Positions 9,634-18,260 of a stretch of DNA of 64,000 nt are shown piece by piece. Position 1 is the stretch's first letter, and the number at the start of each line of letters is the position of its first letter. The DNA is from VAZQ01 sp963756715 (GTDB lineage: Bacteria > Pseudomonadota > Alphaproteobacteria > Rhizobiales > Xanthobacteraceae), in contig CAVWOV010000042.1 in assembly GCA_963756715.1 (NCBI GenBank), positions 175,169 through 239,168 on the forward strand, given 5' to 3'. Both the position numbers and the translations under genes were made by a program. The notes beneath the pieces were generated by a model. That model was not told the DNA's origin, ran no database searches, and saw nothing but the letters and a program-made list of their open reading frames with translations.

Positions 9634-10569
9634 GTGTCCATGGACAGCGGAAACATGACGCCGTCCGCCATCCTGCTCGCCGGCCCGACGGCCAGCGGCA
9701 AGTCGGCGCTCGCACTCGTGCTCGCCGAGACGCTCGGCGGCACGATCATCAATGCCGATTCCATGCAGGTCTATCGGGATCTGCGCATCATCACGGCGCG
9801 GCCGGCGCCGGACGAGGAGGCGAGGGTGCCGCATCGCCTCTACGGTGGTGTCGACGCGGCGGAGAACTATTCGGCCGGCCGCTGGTGCGCCGATGCCGCG
9901 GCGGCGATAGCTGCTGCCACGCACGAGGGACGCCTGCCGATCCTGGTCGGCGGCACCGGTCTTTATTTCAAGACACTGACGCAGGGGCTGGCAGCCATTC
10001 CGCCGATCCCAGCCACGATCCGGTCGGCGGTGCGGGAGCGGCTAGAACGGGACGGGGTGGCGCCGCTCTATGCCGAGCTTGGCCGCCGCGATCCCGCCAC
10101 TGCGCAGCGGCTTATGCCTGGCGATCGCTCCCGAATTGCCCGGGCACTCGAGGTGATCGAGGCGACCGGCCGCTCGCTCGCGGACTGGCACTGCGAGGGC
10201 ATGAAGCCTGCGCTCGATCCGCTGCATGCCGTCAAGGTCTTTCTCGTGCCGGATCGCGAGAGGCTCCACCGCCAGATCGACGATCGCTTCGATCGGATGC
10301 TCGCCACTGGCGCCATAGAAGAAGTGGCGGCGCTGGCCCGACGGGGTCTCGACCCTATGCTCCCGGCCATGAAGGCGCATGGCGTGCCCTGGCTGATCCG
10401 CCACCTCAACGGCGAGATCACGCTCGCCGAGGCCGCCGAGGGCGGCAAGCGCGACACCCGGCGCTATACCAAGCGGCAGGCGACCTGGTACCGCAATCAA
10501 CTGCCGGATTGGACCTGGGTCGCGCCGGAGATTGCGTCGACCGAAATCCTGCGCGCGCTCGGGCGCTGA
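9634..10569 (+). CDS. miaA: tRNA dimethylallyltransferase MiaA
   Basis: 311 residues with the P-loop LAGPTASGKSAL near residue 12, then IINADSMQVYRDL and LPILVGGTGLYFKTL, all diagnostic of MiaA. The enzyme adds a dimethylallyl group to A37 of tRNAs that read codons starting with U. The call uses the GTG at 9634; in-frame ATGs at 9640 and 9655 are equally possible, because the only Shine-Dalgarno-like GGAG (9614-9617) is far from all of them. The last 73 bases overlap the end of convergent msrQ. Confidence 0.95.
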   Translation: MSMDSGNMTPSAILLAGPTASGKSALALVLAETLGGTIINADSMQVYRDLRIITARPAPDEEARVPHRLYGGVDAAENYSAGRWCADAAAAIAAATHEGRLPILVGGTGLYFKTLTQGLAAIPPIPATIRSAVRERLERDGVAPLYAELGRRDPATAQRLMPGDRSRIARALEVIEATGRSLADWHCEGMKPALDPLHAVKVFLVPDRERLHRQIDDRFDRMLATGAIEEVAALARRGLDPMLPAMKAHGVPWLIRHLNGEITLAEAAEGGKRDTRRYTKRQATWYRNQLPDWTWVAPEIASTEILRALGR

Positions 10570-11384
10570 CGCGCCGGCTTCCATCGCCACCAGCCGATGG
10601 CGCAGACGGCGAGCCCGGCGGCCAGCACCCACCACGCCGGCCGTATCTCCATGTCGGCATCGAAATGCGCGAGCAGAATGCGCCATGCGTTCACGCCGCT
10701 CGTGGCCATGTAGATCGCGGCTTCGCCCAGAGCGGTGACGACGGCCGTGACGACGGTTAGGGCCAGCAGGTGCGCGGGCGTCACGCCGTTGTTGCGCCGG
10801 TAGAGCACCCGGTAAGCCAGCAGCCAGAGCAGGAAACCCGCCATCAGCACCGGCTCATAGATGTTCAGCTTCGACTGGATGAAGAAATGGATCGAGCCAA
10901 GGATCGCGATGCCGTAGATAAGCTTGTGCAACGTGTTCCAGCGCTGCGAGCCGAGCCGGCGGATCGCGCCGTCCGTCGAGGTCACACCGAGCGTGATCAG
11001 GCCGATCAGCGCGATCGCTCCAATCAGCAGGTAGACGCGCAGCACGATCTCGCTGGCGACCTTGAACAGGTCGAAGTGCTGATCGAGCACGTAGAGCGAG
11101 AGATGCAGTACCGCGTAGCACGCCGTGGCGACACCAAATATGCGGCGCGCCAGGATGATGCGGGGATAGTTGAGGATGCGCTGGGCGGGCGTGATCGCGA
11201 GCGTCAAGATCAGGAAGCGCAGCGCCCAGTCCCCAGCCTGGTGGATCGCCTCGGTGACCGGCCTGGCGCCGAGATCGCCGGTCCAGGCCTGGTAGGCGAT
11301 CCACAACGCCGGCAGGATCGCGGCCACGAAGGCTACGATCTTCACCGGCGACCAGCGTCCGGACCGCTCGCGCAGGAATGGCAT
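10497..11384 (-). CDS. msrQ: MsrQ-like heme-binding membrane subunit of a methionine sulfoxide reductase system
   Basis: 295 residues, with about six membrane helices across residues 12-215 and further hydrophobic segments after that. Conserved His residues appear in helices (CYAVLHLSLYVL, WNTLHKLIYG, LGSIHFFIQ), consistent with the YedZ/MsrQ ferric-reductase-like heme scaffold. MsrQ passes electrons from the inner membrane to periplasmic MsrP, which repairs oxidised methionines in envelope proteins. No msrP gene is visible beside it. The protein is longer than E. coli MsrQ (about 211 residues) by a C-terminal membrane extension. Its last 24 codons are antisense to miaA. Confidence 0.85.
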   Translation of the reverse strand: MPFLRERSGRWSPVKIVAFVAAILPALWIAYQAWTGDLGARPVTEAIHQAGDWALRFLILTLAITPAQRILNYPRIILARRIFGVATACYAVLHLSLYVLDQHFDLFKVASEIVLRVYLLIGAIALIGLITLGVTSTDGAIRRLGSQRWNTLHKLIYGIAILGSIHFFIQSKLNIYEPVLMAGFLLWLLAYRVLYRRNNGVTPAHLLALTVVTAVVTALGEAAIYMATSGVNAWRILLAHFDADMEIRPAWWVLAAGLAVCAIGWWRWKPARQRPSARRISVDAISGATQVQSGS

Positions 11385-11532
11385 TTCTTTCGACCCGCTC
11401 TCAGTCCTGCTCTCAGCTTTGTTCCTTGACTCGAACCACCTTACTCATTCGCGCGGTCACTCTCATTTCAAATGCTCCGCACGACGTCGTCACCGCCGAT
11501 CACGATTTGCGGAGATTGGCGTGCGATGTGCG

Positions 11533-12126
11533 TCAGGCGGCGTGCTCGCGCTGCAAGGCAATGGCCGCGAGCTGGCGTGCGTGGTCCAGCACGTCCGGCG
11601 GCCAGGATGCGATCTCCAAGTCGAAGCGATCGCCGTCGCCCGCGAACAAGGCCCTGGTCGCTTCCTCGAAGCCCGGGCGGTCGCCGGCCATCGCTGCCAT
11701 GAATCGGTAGGCTGTTTCCTGCGATTGCCGGATGCGGTCTTTGCCCTCGCTCGCGTGCCGCGCCTGCTCGACCAGCTTGCGCAACGCGACCGATGCACCG
11801 CCGGGCTGGGTATTGAGCCAGTCCCAATGCCGCGGCAGCAACGTGACTTCGCGTGCGACGACGCCGAGCTTCGGCCGGCCCGGACCTCGCGGCGCTGGTT
11901 CGGCGGCAGGTCCGCCGGCTGCCGCGGTGAGCCGTGTGCGGACATCGTCGGCCGTGCCGCGAAGATCGAGCTCGATCGGGTGGCTGGTCGCGTCGTCGAA
12001 GATCAGGACCTGGCCGCCACGATCGACGGCGTCCTTGGCTTTCATCGCCACCTCCCCGAGGTCGCCGGTCCCGATGCGCCGGGGACCTTCGAACGCGGTG
12101 CAGCGGGTTTGTGTCGAGACAGACAT
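11533..12126 (-). CDS. DUF2239 family protein
   Basis: 197 residues from the ATG at 12126, preferred over an upstream in-frame ATG at 12159 because AGGAG lies 6 bases before it. The sequence matches the conserved DUF2239 pattern: VLIFDDAT near residue 41, a GRPKLGVVAREVTLLPRHW block in the middle and GGASVALRKLVEQAR after it. It has no signal peptide or membrane segment, so it is probably cytoplasmic. No function is established for the family. It reads away from the ilv leader region, with about 200 bases of unassigned sequence on its promoter side. Confidence 0.8.
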   Translation of the reverse strand: MSVSTQTRCTAFEGPRRIGTGDLGEVAMKAKDAVDRGGQVLIFDDATSHPIELDLRGTADDVRTRLTAAAGGPAAEPAPRGPGRPKLGVVAREVTLLPRHWDWLNTQPGGASVALRKLVEQARHASEGKDRIRQSQETAYRFMAAMAGDRPGFEEATRALFAGDGDRFDLEIASWPPDVLDHARQLAAIALQREHAA

Positions 12127-12427
12127 TTGAAACTCCTCTTGCGCCAAGGACCGCACCAAGCGGCGTCAAATGAATTATCCGGGTAAAACTGCCATGTCAA
12201 TATTACCCGGATAAAAATATTGGGTGTGCGATTCCTCGGAAAAATTCGGTCGAGCTGAAACCTGCTGCTGCGCTTGACGGGTTCGGCCGGAGCCCATATA
12301 AAACCAGCGCAAGGAAATGACGAAAGGTCGCGCGGGTGCGCAATTTTATTTCGAGAGAGATCGTACTCGTAGGACGGCACACCGTCGGCGGTGGCTAGGC
12401 CATCGCGTGATCGGCGGTGTGCGGTTC

Positions 12428-12448
12428 AGGGCCCTCGCGGCCCTTTTT
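12428..12448 (+). terminator. Rho-independent terminator or attenuator upstream of ilvI
   Basis: A stem AGGGCC (12428-12433) with loop CTCGC and arm GGCCCT (12439-12444) runs into a T tract (12444-12448). It lies about 100 bases before the ilvI start with no complete gene in front of it on this strand, which fits an attenuator. Confidence 0.7.
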
Positions 12449-12509
12449 GATTCCAAGTGACTTTGATTTCGAGTGATTTTGATTTCGAGTGACTTTGATT
12501 CCAAGCGAT
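12446..12509 (+). repeat. Four tandem 16-bp repeats in the ilvI leader
   Basis: Units at 12446-12461, 12462-12477, 12478-12493 and 12494-12509 are versions of TTTGATTCCAAGTGAC. Units 2 and 3 read TTTGATTTCGAGTGAT/C, and unit 4 is close to unit 1. The first and fourth units contain GATTC, a GANTC (CcrM methylation) site, which the middle two lack. The array sits between the terminator and the ilvI ribosome binding site. Confidence 0.9.
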
Positions 12510-12545
12510 GCGGGCGACGAGCAGGACGAGTAGGTGGAGCAGAGC

Positions 12546-14309
12546 ATGACCAAGGAAATGACCGGCGCCGAAATGGTGATCGAGGCGCTCGCCGATCAGG
12601 GCGTGAAGCATCTGTTCGGCTATCCGGGCGGCGCCGTGCTGCCGATCTATGACGCGCTGTTCCAACAGTCGAACCGCCTGCAGCACGTTCTGGTGCGCCA
12701 CGAGCAGGGTGCCGTGCATGCCGCCGAAGGCTATGCGCGCTCGACCGGCAAGGTCGGTTGCGTGCTGGTGACCTCCGGACCGGGCGCCACCAACGCGGTC
12801 ACCGGCCTGACCGATGCGCTGTGCGATTCCATCCCGCTGGTCGTGATCACCGGACAGGTGCCGACGCACCTGATCGGCAATGACGCCTTCCAGGAATGCG
12901 ACACCGTCGGCATCACGCGGCCCTGCACCAAGCACAACTACCTGGTGAAGAGCGTCGCCGAACTGCCGCAGGTGCTGCACGAGGCCTTCCACATCGCCAA
13001 AAGCGGGAGGCCCGGACCCGTGGTGGTCGACATTCCGAAGGATGTGCAGTTTGCCACCGGCCGCTACGCCAAGCCGACCGAGTTTCAGCACAAGGGCTAC
13101 CGGCCGAAGGTCAAGGGCGACCTGGAGCGCATCAAGGCCGCGATCGAACTGATGGCGCATGCCAAACGGCCGCTGTTCTACACCGGCGGTGGCGTCATCA
13201 ATTCCGGGCCGGAGGCAAGCCATCTCCTGCGCGAGCTCGTCAAGCTCACCGGCTTCCCGATCACCTCGACCTTGATGGGGCTTGGCGCCTATGAGGCCGC
13301 CGATCCGCAGTGGCTCGGCATGCTCGGCATGCACGGCACCTGGGAAGCGAACTGGGCGATGCACGACTGCGACGTGATGATCTGCATCGGCGCGCGCTTC
13401 GATGATCGCATCACCGGGCGGCTCGACGCGTTCTCGCCGGGCTCGCGCAAGATTCACGTCGATATCGATCCGTCCTCGATCAACAAGAACGTCAAGGTCG
13501 ATCTCCCGATCATCGGCGACTGCGCCCATGTGCTCGAAGACATGGTGCGGCTGTGGCGGAGTGCCTCGCTGTCGTCCGACAAGAAGGCGCTCGCGGCCTG
13601 GTGGCAGCAGATCGAGAAGTGGCGCGGGCGCAAGTCGCTCGCCTACAAGAACTCGAAAGAGATCATCAAACCGCAATACGCCATCGAGCGCCTGTTCGCG
13701 CTGACCAAGGACCGCGACACCTACATCACCACCGAAGTGGGCCAGCACCAGATGTGGGCCGCGCAGTTCTACCAGTTCCAGGAGCCGAACCGCTGGATGA
13801 CCTCGGGCGGGCTCGGCACCATGGGCTACGGTCTGCCGGCCGCCGTCGGCGTGCAGCTTGCGCATCCCAATTCGCTGGTCATCGACATCGCCGGCGAAGC
13901 GTCGGTGCAGATGACCATGCAGGAAATGTCGACGGCGGCGCAGTACCGGCTGCCGATCAAGGTCTTCATCTTGAACAACAAGTACATGGGCATGGTGCGC
14001 CAGTGGCAGGAATTGCTGCACGGCGGGCGCTATTCGGAAAGCTACAGCGAGGCGCTGCCCGACTTCGTCAAGCTCGCCGAGGCGTATCACTGCCACGGCA
14101 TCCGCTGCGACAAGCCCGGTGATCTCGACGCCGCGATCAAGGAGATGATCGACGTCAAGCAGCCGGTGATTTTCGACTGCGTCGTCGATCCGACGGAGAA
14201 CTGCTTCCCGATGATTCCGTCGGGCCGCGCCCACAACGAGATGCTGCTTGGCGGCGCCGCCGAGGACATCGAGGACGCCATCACCGAGGCAGGCAAGGTG
14301 ATGGTGTAA
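12546..14309 (+). CDS. ilvI: Acetolactate synthase large (catalytic) subunit
   Basis: 587 residues from the ATG at 12546, which has AGGTGGAG 6 bases upstream; the GTG at 12534 lies inside that binding site. It is a thiamine-diphosphate enzyme that joins two pyruvates, or pyruvate and 2-oxobutyrate, in the first common step of Val/Leu/Ile synthesis. Visible motifs are FGYPGGAVLPIYDAL, VRHEQGAVHAAEGYAR with the catalytic Glu, and the TDP/Mg region IDIAGEASVQMTMQEM followed by ILNNKYMGMVRQWQE. The usual GDxS of the TDP motif is GEAS here. The regulatory subunit ilvH follows 62 bases later and ilvC after that. Confidence 0.96.
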   Translation: MTKEMTGAEMVIEALADQGVKHLFGYPGGAVLPIYDALFQQSNRLQHVLVRHEQGAVHAAEGYARSTGKVGCVLVTSGPGATNAVTGLTDALCDSIPLVVITGQVPTHLIGNDAFQECDTVGITRPCTKHNYLVKSVAELPQVLHEAFHIAKSGRPGPVVVDIPKDVQFATGRYAKPTEFQHKGYRPKVKGDLERIKAAIELMAHAKRPLFYTGGGVINSGPEASHLLRELVKLTGFPITSTLMGLGAYEAADPQWLGMLGMHGTWEANWAMHDCDVMICIGARFDDRITGRLDAFSPGSRKIHVDIDPSSINKNVKVDLPIIGDCAHVLEDMVRLWRSASLSSDKKALAAWWQQIEKWRGRKSLAYKNSKEIIKPQYAIERLFALTKDRDTYITTEVGQHQMWAAQFYQFQEPNRWMTSGGLGTMGYGLPAAVGVQLAHPNSLVIDIAGEASVQMTMQEMSTAAQYRLPIKVFILNNKYMGMVRQWQELLHGGRYSESYSEALPDFVKLAEAYHCHGIRCDKPGDLDAAIKEMIDVKQPVIFDCVVDPTENCFPMIPSGRAHNEMLLGGAAEDIEDAITEAGKVMV

Positions 14310-14371
14310 TGTCGTGCTCCTCAGAATGCGGGCGGAAAATGTTCGGCGGATTATGAGTAGGGAAGATTGTC

Positions 14372-14926
14372 GTGAACACGATCGCAACAACGAGCACCTC
14401 GCACTACCCCGCCGCACCCGCGGCGCAGGGCATCGAGACCCATACGCTGTCGGTGCTGGTCGACAACGAGCCCGGCGTGCTGGCGCGCGTCATCGGGCTG
14501 TTCTCCGGCCGCGGCTACAATATCGACTCGCTCACGGTCTCGGAGACCGAGCACCAGAAGCATCTCTCGCGCATCACCATCGTGACGCGCGGCACGCCGA
14601 TGGTGATCGAGCAGATCATGAACCAGCTCGACCGGCTGGTGCCGGTGCATCGCGTGGTCGATATGACGGTGGCGGGGCCGCACCTGGAGCGCGAGCTCGC
14701 CATGGTCAAGGTGCGCGGCAAAGGCGAGCACCGGGTCGAGGCACTGCGGCTTGCCGACGCGTTTCGCGCCCGCGTCATTGACGCCGGGACGGAAAGCTTC
14801 GTGTTCGAGATCACCGGCGCGTCCGACAAGATCGAAAGCTTCGTCGCGTTGATGCTGCCGCTCGGGCTGGTCGAAGTCTCCCGCACCGGTGTCGTGGCGA
14901 TCGCGCGCGGCCCGGAAGGGATGTAG
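14372..14926 (+). CDS. ilvH: Acetolactate synthase small (regulatory) subunit
   Basis: 184 residues from a GTG start, with AGGGA 8 bases upstream. An N-terminal ACT domain (about residues 22-98) starts with THTLSVLVDNEPGVLARVIG and FSGRGYNIDSLTV, the classic IlvH signature. The C-terminal domain activates the catalytic subunit and mediates feedback inhibition by valine. The first 18 residues (Thr/Ser/Ala-rich) are an extension before the ACT domain. It lies in an operon between ilvI and ilvC. Confidence 0.96.
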   Translation: MNTIATTSTSHYPAAPAAQGIETHTLSVLVDNEPGVLARVIGLFSGRGYNIDSLTVSETEHQKHLSRITIVTRGTPMVIEQIMNQLDRLVPVHRVVDMTVAGPHLERELAMVKVRGKGEHRVEALRLADAFRARVIDAGTESFVFEITGASDKIESFVALMLPLGLVEVSRTGVVAIARGPEGM

Positions 14927-14937
14927 CAATTTCGTCA

Positions 14938-14954
14938 GCCGGGCTTGTCCCGGC
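14938..14954 (+). repeat. Short palindrome between ilvH and ilvC
   Basis: GCCGGG (14938-14943), a 5-base loop and CCCGGC (14949-14954), starting 11 bases after the ilvH stop. The bases around it (CAGCCGGGCTTGTCCCGGCG) resemble one arm of the palindromic intergenic repeats elsewhere in the window. No T run follows, so it is unlikely to terminate strongly before ilvC. Confidence 0.4.
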
Positions 14955-15024
14955 GATCCATTGAACCTAGAAGCAGCACGGAAAACTGGCGGCCGGAATA
15001 ACGGCCCAAGCAGGGGTTAGAACC

Positions 15025-16044
15025 ATGCGTGTCTACTACGATCGCGACGCCGACCTGAACCTGATCAAGGGCAAGAAAGTCGCCGTCATCGGCTATGGCA
15101 GCCAGGGGCATGCCCATGCGCTCAACCTGCGCGACTCGGGCGTCAAGAACGTCGCCGTCGCACTGCGCAAGGGCTCCCAGGGCGTCGCCAAGGCCGAGGG
15201 CGAGAAGCTCAAGGTCATGGAGGTCGCCGAGGCCGCCAAGTGGGCCGACGTGATGATGATGCTGACGCCCGATGAGCTGCAGGCCGACATCTATCGCGAT
15301 CACCTCGCCGCCAACATGAAGAACGGTGCGGCGCTGATGTTCGCGCACGGCCTCAACGTGCATTTCAACCTGATCGAGCCGCGTGCCGACCTCGACGTGC
15401 TGATGATCGCGCCCAAGGGGCCGGGCCACACGGTGCGCTCAGAGTATCAGCGCGGCGCCGGCGTGCCGTGCCTGGTCGCCATTCACAAGGATGCGTCCGG
15501 CAACGCGCATGACCTTGGCCTGTCCTATGCGTCGGCGATCGGCGGCGGCCGCGCTGGCATCATCGAGACCACCTTCAAGGAAGAATGCGAGACCGACCTG
15601 TTCGGCGAACAGTCGGTACTGTGCGGCGGCCTCGTCGAACTGATGAAGGCCGGCTACGAGACGCTGGTGGAAGCCGGCTACGCGCCCGAGATGGCCTATT
15701 TCGAGTGCGTGCACGAGGTGAAGCTGATCGTCGATCTGATCTACGAGGGCGGCATCGCCAACATGAACTACTCGGTGTCGAATACCGCCGAGTACGGCGA
15801 ATACGTCTCCGGCCCACGCGTGGTGACGCCGGAGACCAAGGCCGAGATGAAGCGTATCCTCGACGATATCCAGTCCGGCCGTTTCACACGCGACTGGATG
15901 CTGGAGAACCGCGTCAACCAGACCTCGTTCAAGTCGATGCGCGCGAAATGCGCCACCCATCCGATCGAGCAGGTCGGCGAGAAACTGCGCGCCATGATGC
16001 CGTGGATCAAGCAGCGCGCGCTGGTGGACAAGAGCCGGAACTGA
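15025..16044 (+). CDS. ilvC: Ketol-acid reductoisomerase, class I
   Basis: 339 residues, the short class I length. It begins MRVYYDRDADLNLIKGKKVA and has the NADP-binding GYGSQGHAHALNL loop. The knotted C-terminal domain shows VDLIYEGGIANMNYSVSNTAEYG, which supplies metal and substrate ligands. It isomerises and reduces acetolactate or acetohydroxybutyrate, the step after IlvI/IlvH. The gene is intact and is the third gene of the ilvI-ilvH-ilvC operon, 98 bases after ilvH. Confidence 0.97.
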   Translation: MRVYYDRDADLNLIKGKKVAVIGYGSQGHAHALNLRDSGVKNVAVALRKGSQGVAKAEGEKLKVMEVAEAAKWADVMMMLTPDELQADIYRDHLAANMKNGAALMFAHGLNVHFNLIEPRADLDVLMIAPKGPGHTVRSEYQRGAGVPCLVAIHKDASGNAHDLGLSYASAIGGGRAGIIETTFKEECETDLFGEQSVLCGGLVELMKAGYETLVEAGYAPEMAYFECVHEVKLIVDLIYEGGIANMNYSVSNTAEYGEYVSGPRVVTPETKAEMKRILDDIQSGRFTRDWMLENRVNQTSFKSMRAKCATHPIEQVGEKLRAMMPWIKQRALVDKSRN

Positions 16045-16252
16045 TTCGCTGATCTGGCGTCAGCGGCGATAGCCGCGAGCGCCATGGCACCGGCGGGTGT
16101 CAACGCGCGCCCATCCTGCCGGCATCGTCGTCCCGAGGGGGACGCGTCCGCGCGCCGCGAGGATCGCGGCCGCCCCGGCCCAGACTTGGCGTCCATTTTG
16201 CATCTCATCGGAGGTGACCTGTCGAGAACAGCCCATAAGCAGTTCTGGCCTT

Positions 16253-17191
16253 ATGAAGCCCTTCATTCGCGTCGCCGAACTGTGGCTCCCTAACAAGGAC
16301 CGCAGGTGGCTTGAATTCAGCGGCGGCCTTTATGGCGATTTGACCAATTTTAGAGCAGCGAGCGAGGGATTGCAGTTTGCCTTCAATGAAGGGCTGCCCG
16401 GCAAGGTGTGGGCGGCCGGCCATCCCATCATCCTCAAGACCCTGGAGAGTTCCGGCTTCGTCCGCGCGGACGCCGCCAAAGAGGCGGGCCTGACTTGCGG
16501 CGTGGCGTTGCCGGTCTTCGCCGGCGAATTCCTGATCGCGGTGGTGGTGTTTCTCTGCGGTGATACAGAGGCTCATTTCGGCGCCATCGAACTGTGGACC
16601 AACGGTCCGAACGAGGCGCCATTCCTGACCCACGCGGATGGCTATTACGGCGCCGCGCGGACGTTTGAATTCAATTCTCGCCGCACCAAGTTCCCGCGCG
16701 GCTACGGCCTGCCCGGACGGGCATGGAAAGGCGGCATGCCGATGATGGTCAGGGATCTGGCCAACTCCAACACCTTCCTGAGAAAGGAACAGGCCGTTGA
16801 GATCGGCGTCAATCGCGGCCTGGGCATTCCCTACAGCGTGATGTCCGGACAGACCTGGGTGCTGACATTCCTGTCGGCGCTCGAAACGCCGATCGCGCGG
16901 CGCTTCGAGATCTGGGTTCCCAACGCGGCGAACGACGCCCTCGTCTTCAACTCCGGAGACTGCGATACCCACGCGGATTTGGCGGCGGAATACGAGGGGC
17001 AAACGATCAGCAGGGGAGAAGGCTTGCTCGGAGAGGTCTGGTGCTCCGGGATTCCGGCGATCCGGGAGGACGTGGCGTTCGACCAGGCGGCGAGCGGGCG
17101 ATCCGCGCGCGCCGCAGGCTTGACCTCGACGGTCGTGCTACCGTTCATCAACGACGGCAGGTTGAAAGCGGCGATTGCCTGGTATCTGTAG
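16253..17191 (+). CDS. Protein of three tandem GAF-like domains
   Basis: 312 residues from the ATG at 16253; the frame is open further upstream but that part does not look protein-like. The sequence falls into three similar units of roughly 100 residues. They open with RVAELWLP, GAIELWTN and RFEIWVP, and each carries a G-L-x-G-x-x-W box followed by a G-x-P/I motif (EGLPGKVWAAGHPII, YGLPGRAWKGGMPMM, EGLLGEVWCSGIPAI). This is the pattern of GAF-type small-molecule-binding domains. No kinase, cyclase or DNA-binding domain is attached, and there is no signal peptide. A GTG at 16214 is an alternative start. Ligand and partner are unknown. Confidence 0.7.
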   Translation: MKPFIRVAELWLPNKDRRWLEFSGGLYGDLTNFRAASEGLQFAFNEGLPGKVWAAGHPIILKTLESSGFVRADAAKEAGLTCGVALPVFAGEFLIAVVVFLCGDTEAHFGAIELWTNGPNEAPFLTHADGYYGAARTFEFNSRRTKFPRGYGLPGRAWKGGMPMMVRDLANSNTFLRKEQAVEIGVNRGLGIPYSVMSGQTWVLTFLSALETPIARRFEIWVPNAANDALVFNSGDCDTHADLAAEYEGQTISRGEGLLGEVWCSGIPAIREDVAFDQAASGRSARAAGLTSTVVLPFINDGRLKAAIAWYL

Positions 17192-17305
17192 TCGGCGCGG
17201 CTTGGCGATCCGCTGTGCAAGCGGTTTGGCGATGCGCTTTGCAATTGCGCACCGGGCGGATAGTTTCCGCGTCCAGTTGAAGAATAGCCAGATCAGGAGA
17301 CGCGA

Positions 17306-18157
17306 ATGGCCGGGCGGATGGCCGCCGACCAGGGGGCCGCTTTGTCCGCGCAAGCCAGCGCGCCTGCGGTCGCGCTCCATGACGTTTCCATTACCTTCCG
17401 GCTTGCTGACGGCGGGAGCTACACAGCCGTCAACGACGCGTCGCTGACGGTCGCTGACGGCGAATTTGTCGCGATTGTCGGACCGACCGGTTGTGGCAAG
17501 TCGACGCTCCTCAACGTCGCGGCCGGGCTGCTTGCGCCGTCGGCCGGACGCGCCGACATTTTCGGCGCACCGCTTGCGGGGCTCAACCGGCAGGCCGGCT
17601 ACCTGTTCCAGGCCGAGGCGCTGTTTCCGTGGAAGACCGCGCTGGAGAATGTCGCGATCGGGCTGGAGACCGCCGGCACCGCAACCGCCGAAGCCCGCGA
17701 GCGCGCGCAAACCTGGCTCAAGCGAGTCGGCCTTGACGGTTTCGGCGCTCGCTATCCGCACATGCTGTCCGGCGGGCAAAGGAAGCGCGTCGGGCTGGTG
17801 CAGGTCCTGATCCGCGATCCGAAGATACTGCTGATGGACGAGCCGTTCGGTCCGCTCGACGCGCAGACCCGGCAGATCATGGGCAACCTGCTGCTCGATT
17901 TGTGGAATGCCGACCGCAAGGCCGTGATGTTCGTCACCCACGATCTCGAAGAGGCGATCGCCCTGTCGGATCGCGTGGTGATCATGTCGGCGGGACCTTC
18001 CGCGCGCATCATCGGAGACTGGAAGGTCGAACTGCCGCGGCCGCGCGACACCGCGGAAATCAGGACCGAGCCGGGCTTCCACGATCTGCACCGCGAAATC
18101 TGGGCCATGCTCAAGTCTGAAGTGCTCAAAGGCTACGAGCAGACCGGCGGCGGGTGA
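17306..18157 (+). CDS. ABC transporter ATP-binding protein, NitT/TauT type
   Basis: 283 residues with Walker A GPTGCGKSTLL near residue 60, Q-loop YLFQAEALFPW, signature LSGGQRKRV, Walker B ILLMDEPFGPLDA and switch His in VTHDLEEAI. The PWKTALENV segment is typical of the SsuB/TauB/NrtD family that imports sulfonates, nitrate, pyrimidines or aromatic acids. The matching permease is at 19003 and a binding protein of the same class at 22770, so the transporter is split by a PEBP gene and two broken minus-strand genes. The substrate is unknown. Confidence 0.9.
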   Translation: MAGRMAADQGAALSAQASAPAVALHDVSITFRLADGGSYTAVNDASLTVADGEFVAIVGPTGCGKSTLLNVAAGLLAPSAGRADIFGAPLAGLNRQAGYLFQAEALFPWKTALENVAIGLETAGTATAEARERAQTWLKRVGLDGFGARYPHMLSGGQRKRVGLVQVLIRDPKILLMDEPFGPLDAQTRQIMGNLLLDLWNADRKAVMFVTHDLEEAIALSDRVVIMSAGPSARIIGDWKVELPRPRDTAEIRTEPGFHDLHREIWAMLKSEVLKGYEQTGGG

Positions 18158-18260
18158 TTTCGCGCCAGGATGATTGCCTAGGTCCGCGGGCGGCGGCTAC
18201 ACTTGTGATGATGGGCGAACGAGAAAACTCGAATCGACCCACGACCATGGAGGAAAACCA

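Larger units (their letters stand above)
12317..12545 (+). promoter_or_regulatory. Candidate attenuator leader of ilvI, with a 47-codon ORF
   Basis: From 12160 to 12545 there is no ordinary gene. A small ORF runs from ATG 12317 to TGA 12460 (47 codons) and passes straight through a terminator at 12428-12448. Within it, CACCG (12380-12384) can pair with the nearby CGGTG at 12388-12392 or, as part of an 8-bp stem GCACACCG (12377-12384), with CGGTGTGC (12415-12422). These pairings are mutually exclusive, as expected for a transcription-attenuation switch. The peptide is not rich in Ile/Val/Leu apart from scattered codons just before the terminator, so translation-based control is not proven; a small RNA ending at the terminator is the alternative. 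Nothing was recognised in 12160-12316. Confidence 0.45.

Noticed and set aside
12426..14417. 663-codon open frame antisense to ilvI
   Set aside because: High-GC codon bias keeps the antisense frame open; its sequence is Arg/His/Gly-rich and shows no domain. ilvI is clearly the gene.
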